From Phytopseudomonas seleniipraecipitans (GTDB lineage: Bacteria > Pseudomonadota > Gammaproteobacteria > Pseudomonadales > Pseudomonadaceae), in the NCBI RefSeq assembly GCF_900102335.1, contig NZ_FNBM01000010.1, positions 1 to 64,000 on the forward strand: a stretch of 64,000 nt of DNA, read 5' to 3'. The translations under genes were made by a program, and so were the position numbers. Each line of letters opens with the position of its first letter. The first letter of the stretch is position 1. Shown one piece after another: positions 59,288 to 64,000 of this stretch. Under the pieces are notes generated by a model. The model made no database searches. It was not told the origin of the DNA and worked only from the letters and a program-made list of their open reading frames with translations.

Positions 59288-59311
59288 TGTGCTTTAGCTG
59301 TGGAGTCAGTG

Positions 59312-60454
59312 ATGCGTTGGGGTACCTATTTCGCCGTGTGCGCGGCGGTGATCAGTATCGGCCTGGCCATGGGCACCACCATGCCGCTGGTGTCGTTACG
59401 GCTGGAGAGTTGGGGCTACGGCTCGTTCGCCATTGGCATCATGGCAGCTACGCCGGCGATCGGCGTGCTGCTCGGCGCCTCGTTGGCCGGCCGGCTGGCT
59501 TCGCGCTGCCCGACGCCGCGGCTGATGCAGCTATGCCTGCTGGTCGGCGCGTTGTCGGTGATCGGCTTGGCGCTGATGCAGCACTACGCGGTGTGGTTGC
59601 TGCTGCGCCTGATGCTGGGCGTGACCTTGACGGTGGTGTTCATCCTCGGCGAAAGCTGGATCAACCAGCTGGCAGTGGAAAAGTGGCGCGGCCGCCTGGT
59701 GGCGCTGTACGGCACCGGCTATGCGCTGAGCCAGCTGTGTGGGCCTTTATTGCTCAGCTTCCTGGGCACCGAGACGGACCTGGGTTTCTGGTTCGGCGTG
59801 ACGCTGTTGATTGGCGGTTCGCTGTTGCTGATCGGCCGCACCGGCGCGCCAGTGGTGAGTGCACACAGCGCCTCGGGGCGAGGGTTGTTGGTGTTCTGCC
59901 AGCGCATGCCGGCGATTGCCTGGGCGGTGATGCTGTTCGCCGCCTTCGAGGCGATGATGCTCACGCTGTTGCCGATCTACGGGCTGCGCCAGGGTTTTAC
60001 ACAGGAAGTGGCGCTGTTCATGGCCAGCGTGGTGGTGGTCGGCGATGCCGCGTTACAGCTACCGATCGGCCTGCTCGCCGACCGCATCTCGCGGGTCACG
60101 CTGTTTCGCGGCTGCGGCGTGGTGCTGCTGTTTTCCAGCCTGGGCATTCCACTGTCGCTGCACACACCGTTGATCTGGCCGGTGCTGGTGCTGTTCGGCG
60201 CCAGTGCCGGCGGGCTGTTTACCTTGTCGCTGATTCTGATTGGCGAGCGCTTTCGTGATGATCAACTGGTGCGCGCCAATGCTCACGTGGCCCAGCTGTG
60301 GGGCATCGGCTGTCTGATCGGGCCGCTGGCTACAGGCGCGGTCAGCCAGTGGGTCAGCGGCCATGCGCTGCCGGTGCTGATGGCGCTCGGTGCAGCAGTG
60401 TTCGTCTGGCTGGCGCGGCGACCTGCTGCCTTCGACGACCGAGTGACGATCTGA
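59312..60454 (+). CDS. Major facilitator superfamily transporter
   Basis: The 380-residue product has about twelve membrane segments, with the ILGESWINQL segment and the GLLADRISR loop between later segments. It resembles the YfcJ/YcaD-type MFS of proteobacteria. The frame opens at 59273 but ATG 59312 follows TGGAG and is the likely start. The substrate is unknown. It follows kauB on the same strand, so a role in polyamine-related transport is possible but not shown. Confidence 0.85.
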   Translation: MRWGTYFAVCAAVISIGLAMGTTMPLVSLRLESWGYGSFAIGIMAATPAIGVLLGASLAGRLASRCPTPRLMQLCLLVGALSVIGLALMQHYAVWLLLRLMLGVTLTVVFILGESWINQLAVEKWRGRLVALYGTGYALSQLCGPLLLSFLGTETDLGFWFGVTLLIGGSLLLIGRTGAPVVSAHSASGRGLLVFCQRMPAIAWAVMLFAAFEAMMLTLLPIYGLRQGFTQEVALFMASVVVVGDAALQLPIGLLADRISRVTLFRGCGVVLLFSSLGIPLSLHTPLIWPVLVLFGASAGGLFTLSLILIGERFRDDQLVRANAHVAQLWGIGCLIGPLATGAVSQWVSGHALPVLMALGAAVFVWLARRPAAFDDRVTI

Positions 60455-60606
60455 TCGCAAGGCCGGTAATTCAAGTCAGATGCCCCGCCGCAGCGCGGGG
60501 CCAGGCCTGGCGTGTATCGATGGGCTTGGCACATGGCTGACTTGGCCATCAATCGTTGCGTAACCCAGCGCTCTTGCCGCGTAAATGACCTGTCGGCCGG
60601 GGCTGG

Positions 60607-62172
60607 TTAGAGCATCTTCTCCAGCCCGATCACGCGCGCAAACCAAGCATTGAAGCGCCGCCAGCGGTTGCCGGGCTCCTCGTCCAGTACGAAGGCCTCG
60701 CCGTCCTGCTCACCGACCCAGACCATGCGCGTGCCATCGCCGTCGGGCTGCAGGCGCACTTCATAGCTGACGGCCGGCTGCATGCCCTGCAGCGCCAGCT
60801 CGCGCAGGTAGGCCGCGAGCTCCGGGCTGTCTACCAATACGCCCACTTCGGTGTTCCACAGCACCGAGCGCGGGTCGACATTGAAGGAGCCGACGAAAGA
60901 TTTCTGCTTGTCGATGACCAGCGCCTTGCTGTGCAGGCTGGAGTCGGAACTGCCGCTGAAGCTGTAGGCGGGCGGTGAGTCGGCACCTGGTTGCCGACGC
61001 AATTCGAACAGGCGCATGCCGTGTTCGAGCATTTCCTGGCGATAGGGCGCGTAACCGCCATGCACGGCTGGCACGTCAGTGGCCTCCAGCGCATTGGTCA
61101 GCAGGCGGATATCCACGCCCTTGTCGGCCATGCCGACCAAGTACTCCAGGCCGTCCGGCGCCGGGACGAAGTAGGCCGATACCATCACCAAGTCATTTTC
61201 CGTAGCTTGAAGATACGGCCCCAGCTGAGTGGTCAGCAACAGGTGCGGGTCGGGTTCGCCGCTGGCCAATACCTTGCTTGGCGCATCCCACAGGGCGATG
61301 CCGGGCGCCCAGATCAACTCATCGAGCCAGGTCTGCAGCTTGGGTGTCTGTTGATAGGCGAGCAGGCGCTCGTACAGTTTTGGCTGTTCGACACGGGCAG
61401 TTTCCAGGTACTCCTTGAGGTTGCCGCGGGCTTTGTCGAGGGCCTTCTCGTCAGGCTGGCGCCAGACGAATTGCTTGATCGGTTTGCTCAGCGAGCTGTT
61501 CCAGTACTGGTCGAAACTCTGCGACAGGTCATGGGCAACCGGGCCGACGGCGAGCATGTCGATGTCGGTGAAATTCATGTTGGGCTCGGCGTCGAAGTAC
61601 TCGTCGCCCAGGTTGCGGCCGCCAACGATGGCTGCCGCGCTGTCGGCCAGCCATAGCTTGTTGTGCATGCGCCGATGCTGCTGTGAGAGGTTGAGACCGC
61701 GGCCGAGCACCCGCGTGACGCCCGTCATGCGCCCCAGGTGCAGCGGATTGAACACGCGGATCTGGATATTCGGGTGCGCTGCCAGCAGCGCGATCTGGTA
61801 GTCCTTGCCATCGCTGCTGGTGTCGTCGAGTAGAAAGCGAACCCGTACACCGCGGTCGGCTGCCTGCAGCAATTCCTTGATCAGCGCGCGGGTGCTCAAG
61901 CCGTCGTGGACGATGTAGTACTGCAGGTCGAGGCTGTGCTTTGCCGCGCGAATCAGCTCGGCGCGCGCGGCGAAGGCTTCGTTGCTGGCCGGCAGCAGAC
62001 GAAACCCCGACTGGCCCTGGTGCTCGGCTGCGCGCGCTTGAAGGGCGGCGCCAAACGAAGATTCGGCGGCGGGAAGCGCCTGGCTGGGAACGATAGGCAC
62101 CTGATTGGAGCAGCCGCCGAGGCCCAGCAAAATGACAAAGAGCGCGCGCACAAGCACAGTTGCAGCCTCCAT
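60607..62172 (-). CDS. Phospholipase D-family lipoprotein (cardiolipin synthase C-like)
   Basis: The 521-residue product has a lipoprotein signal (MEAATVLVRALFVILLGLGGC, lipobox LGGC at 18-21) and two HKD motifs, HNKLWLAD and HSKALVID, that form the active site of phospholipase D and cardiolipin synthases. It should be anchored facing the periplasm. The sequence is like E. coli ClsC/YmdC. Bases 60455-60606, on its downstream side, hold a GC-rich hairpin without a T run and no gene. Confidence 0.88.
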   Translation of the reverse strand: MEAATVLVRALFVILLGLGGCSNQVPIVPSQALPAAESSFGAALQARAAEHQGQSGFRLLPASNEAFAARAELIRAAKHSLDLQYYIVHDGLSTRALIKELLQAADRGVRVRFLLDDTSSDGKDYQIALLAAHPNIQIRVFNPLHLGRMTGVTRVLGRGLNLSQQHRRMHNKLWLADSAAAIVGGRNLGDEYFDAEPNMNFTDIDMLAVGPVAHDLSQSFDQYWNSSLSKPIKQFVWRQPDEKALDKARGNLKEYLETARVEQPKLYERLLAYQQTPKLQTWLDELIWAPGIALWDAPSKVLASGEPDPHLLLTTQLGPYLQATENDLVMVSAYFVPAPDGLEYLVGMADKGVDIRLLTNALEATDVPAVHGGYAPYRQEMLEHGMRLFELRRQPGADSPPAYSFSGSSDSSLHSKALVIDKQKSFVGSFNVDPRSVLWNTEVGVLVDSPELAAYLRELALQGMQPAVSYEVRLQPDGDGTRMVWVGEQDGEAFVLDEEPGNRWRRFNAWFARVIGLEKML

Positions 62173-62219
62173 CGGCTGTCAGGGGATTGCTGATAGGACG
62201 CCGCTGCGCTGGAAAAAAT

Positions 62220-63653
62220 TCAGTCTCTAGCGCCGCCAGGCTCCTGCAGCATGGCCGCTACGGTTTCACCGACCTTGCGCACCGCTGCTTCAACCTCGGC
62301 GCTGTGCCGCGAGGCGTAATTCATACGCAGGCAATTGCGGTATTTGCCCGCCGCCGAGAAGATGCTGCCGGGCGCGATCTGCACCTTGTACGCAGCCAGT
62401 TCGCGGTTCAGCCGCTGGCTGTCGAACCCTTCCGGCATCTCCACCCAGAGCATGAAACCGCCCTGGGGCCGGCTGACCCGTACCGAGGCAGGGAAGTAAC
62501 GGCTCACCCAATCGTTCATCTGATCCAGGCCGCGCGCATATTGGGCTCGCATGCGCCGCAGGTGCGGCTCGTAATGGCCACCCTCGAGGTACTCGGCGAG
62601 CGCCAGCTGGGGCAGTTGCGCTGTGGCGCCGGTACTCATGTACTTCATGTGCAGTACCTGATCGAGATAGCGGCCGGGCGCTATCCAGCCGACCCGGAAG
62701 CCCGGTGCCAGGGTCTTGGAGAACGAACTGCAGAGCAGTACGCGGCCGTCGTCATCATAGGACTTGATGGTGCGCGGGCGCGGGTAGTGGTACGCCAGCT
62801 CGCCGTACACGTCGTCTTCGATGATTGCCACGTCGTGGCGTTGGGCGAGGGCGAGTAGGGCGCGCTTGTTGGCGTCCGGCATGATGTAGCCCAGTGGGTT
62901 GTTGCAGGTCGGGGTGAGCTGAATGGCCTTGATCGGCCACTGTTCCAGCGCCAATTCCAAGGCTTTCAGGTTGATTCCGGTGATCGGGTCGGTGGGCAGC
63001 TCGAGGGCCTTCATGCCGAAGCCCTTGAGCGCCTGCATCACGCCATGAAAGCTCGGTGAATCGACGGCGACGATATCGCCAGGCGCACAGATCGCGCGAA
63101 TCGCTGCAGACAGTGCCTCATGGCAGCCGGTGGTGATGACGATGTCCTCAAAGGACAATTGGCAGCCAGAGCCCACCGCCAGGCGAGCGACCTGCTCGCG
63201 CAGGCGCTGGTCGCCGTGGATGCTGCCATAGGTGAGCGTCTGCAGATCCTGCTTGCGGCTCAGCCGCGACAGCGAGCGCAGCAGCGGCTTGAGGGTAGGG
63301 CTGTCGATGTCCGGCCGGCCGCGGCCCAGCTGGATGAAGTCGTTGCGCGGCGCAAAGGCGATCTGCTCCAACACCTGATCCCACTGCGAGATATCCACCG
63401 GCCGCTGTGGCGCCCGGCTGATTTTCGGCAGCGCCGGTTTATTGCGGCCCTGCGGCACGAAGTAACCCGACTTCGGCTTCGGCTGCGCGAGGCCACGATC
63501 TTCCAGGTGCCGGTACGCCTGCTGCACGGTGCTCAGGCTGACACCGTGTTCCTGGCTCAACGCGCGCACCGAGGGCAGGCGGTCACCAGGGCGATACAGC
63601 CCCTGTTCGATGCGTTCACCGAGCAGCTCGGCCAGGTTGGTGTAGAGCGTCAT
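62220..63653 (-). CDS. MocR-family transcriptional regulator with aminotransferase domain
   Basis: The 477-residue product has an N-terminal GntR-type winged helix (about 1-70, RPGDRLPSVRALSQEHGVSLSTVQQAYRHLE) and a C-terminal fold type I aminotransferase domain with the PLP lysine in SSFSKTLAPGFRVGW. MocR proteins sense PLP or amino compounds to regulate nearby genes. It is divergent from a DUF1127 gene, with palindromic sites between. The target is not certain; the neighbour is a candidate. Confidence 0.92.
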   Translation of the reverse strand: MTLYTNLAELLGERIEQGLYRPGDRLPSVRALSQEHGVSLSTVQQAYRHLEDRGLAQPKPKSGYFVPQGRNKPALPKISRAPQRPVDISQWDQVLEQIAFAPRNDFIQLGRGRPDIDSPTLKPLLRSLSRLSRKQDLQTLTYGSIHGDQRLREQVARLAVGSGCQLSFEDIVITTGCHEALSAAIRAICAPGDIVAVDSPSFHGVMQALKGFGMKALELPTDPITGINLKALELALEQWPIKAIQLTPTCNNPLGYIMPDANKRALLALAQRHDVAIIEDDVYGELAYHYPRPRTIKSYDDDGRVLLCSSFSKTLAPGFRVGWIAPGRYLDQVLHMKYMSTGATAQLPQLALAEYLEGGHYEPHLRRMRAQYARGLDQMNDWVSRYFPASVRVSRPQGGFMLWVEMPEGFDSQRLNRELAAYKVQIAPGSIFSAAGKYRNCLRMNYASRHSAEVEAAVRKVGETVAAMLQEPGGARD

Positions 63654-63691
63654 GAACAGCGCCTGTATGAACAGAGTAAATCGTTAACCAG

Positions 63692-63742
63692 TACAGATGG
63701 CTGTTCTTCCAGCCATTCAGTTGAGCGTGGTCGTCATCTGTA
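63692..63742. promoter_or_regulatory. Palindrome cluster between MocR and DUF1127 genes
   Basis: TACAGATG (63692-63699) and CATCTGTA (63735-63742) are inverse, and ATGGCTG (63697-63703) and CAGCCAT (63710-63716) form a second perfect pair around six bases. CTGTATG occurs at 63663 and 63739. The cluster is a likely binding site of the MocR regulator. Confidence 0.45.
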
Positions 63743-63831
63743 TGGATTTAATTCCCATTTTTTGGATCTGTCATGCTTTTTCAGCGCTTGCCATCATGAG
63801 CTCCCATGACCCAACGGTGCAGGAGAGCGAG

Positions 63832-64000
63832 ATGAACGGATTAAGCGATGTGCGGCTGACCCTGAAGCGTAGTGAACTGGACGGCAGCGCGCGCCAGCGT
63901 GTGGCGGCGCTGATGCCCGCTCACAATGCGCTGGCCCATCGCTGGAACCTGTTCATGCGCCGCCTGCTGACCCGACGTGCCTTGCTGGAATTGAGCGACG
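63832..64000 (+). CDS. DUF1127 protein, 5' part
   Basis: The window holds the first 56 codons of a gene starting MNGLSDVRLTLKRSELDGS at ATG 63832, preceded by AGGAG. The segment RWNLFMRRLLTRRALLELSD is the start of a DUF1127 domain, a short arginine-rich motif whose usual continuation is a DIG-type pattern past the window end. DUF1127 proteins are small; some take part in stress or RNA metabolism. It is divergent from the MocR gene. Confidence 0.8.
   Translation, partial: MNGLSDVRLTLKRSELDGSARQRVAALMPAHNALAHRWNLFMRRLLTRRALLELSD

Noticed and set aside
60482..60501. Hairpin GCCCCGC/GCGGGGC as an intrinsic terminator
   Set aside because: The stem is seven bases with no T run on either strand, so I did not list it as a terminator.

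Overview
The window looks like a Pseudomonas chromosome. The 5S sequence, the gene order rrn - birA - coaX - SPOR gene - tRNA-Tyr/Gly/Thr - tuf - S10/spc/alpha ribosomal operons - rplQ - catalase gene - ferritin gene - uvrA - MFS gene - ssb, and a later block (OmpW porin, zinc-type ABC operon, cnoX, nrdR, rib genes, nusB, thiL, pgpA) all follow the arrangement known from P. aeruginosa. The REP-like repeats and the use of katG instead of a monofunctional catalase at this locus suggest a species outside P. aeruginosa, perhaps of the mendocina/oleovorans type. That species guess is inference.

Layout: 1-320 holds the end of an rRNA operon. 769-3156 is birA-coaX-SPOR. 3302-4863 is a tRNA-tuf unit. 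5046-18729 is an almost unbroken ribosomal protein cluster with secY and rpoA, all on the plus strand. 18901-27156 covers oxidative stress, iron storage and DNA maintenance (katG, ferritin, uvrA, MFS, ssb). 27410-36324 has two nucleotide-sugar reductase/epimerase genes, OprG/OmpW, a ZrgA-type zinc operon under a candidate Zur box, cnoX, a methyltransferase and a YbaY-type lipoprotein. 36461-43166 is nrdR and the riboflavin cluster with an FMN riboswitch, nusB, thiL and pgpA. 43179-49621 has a binding protein, an aspartyl protease, a Na+/H+ antiporter and a betaine/choline-type ABC operon. 50049-57070 is a six-gene iron-uptake locus (two-component system, TonB receptor, FecBCD-type ABC transporter) behind a near-perfect Fur box. 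57112-64000 has a cupin, a KauB-type dehydrogenase, an MFS gene, a phospholipase D-type lipoprotein, a MocR regulator and the start of a DUF1127 gene.

The most striking observation is at tuf. Its upstream flank is that of tufB (tRNA-Tyr, -Gly, -Thr) and its downstream flank is that of tufA (rpsJ). The tRNA-Trp, secE, nusG, rplKAJL, rpoBC, rpsL, rpsG and fusA segment that separates the two tuf copies in P. aeruginosa is absent. Because those genes are essential, this is either an assembly collapse across the duplicated tuf or a real rearrangement.

Other points of interest are a hairpin sequestering the Shine-Dalgarno sequence downstream of the FMN riboswitch at a second, type II-like lumazine synthase; a RibBX protein whose GTP cyclohydrolase II domain has lost its zinc cysteines; a promoter embedded in the terminator between rpsN and rpsH; candidate OxyR, Anr, Zur and Fur sites; and several families of palindromic repeats. 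I did not find a clearly new type of system, CRISPR array, prophage or insertion sequence.
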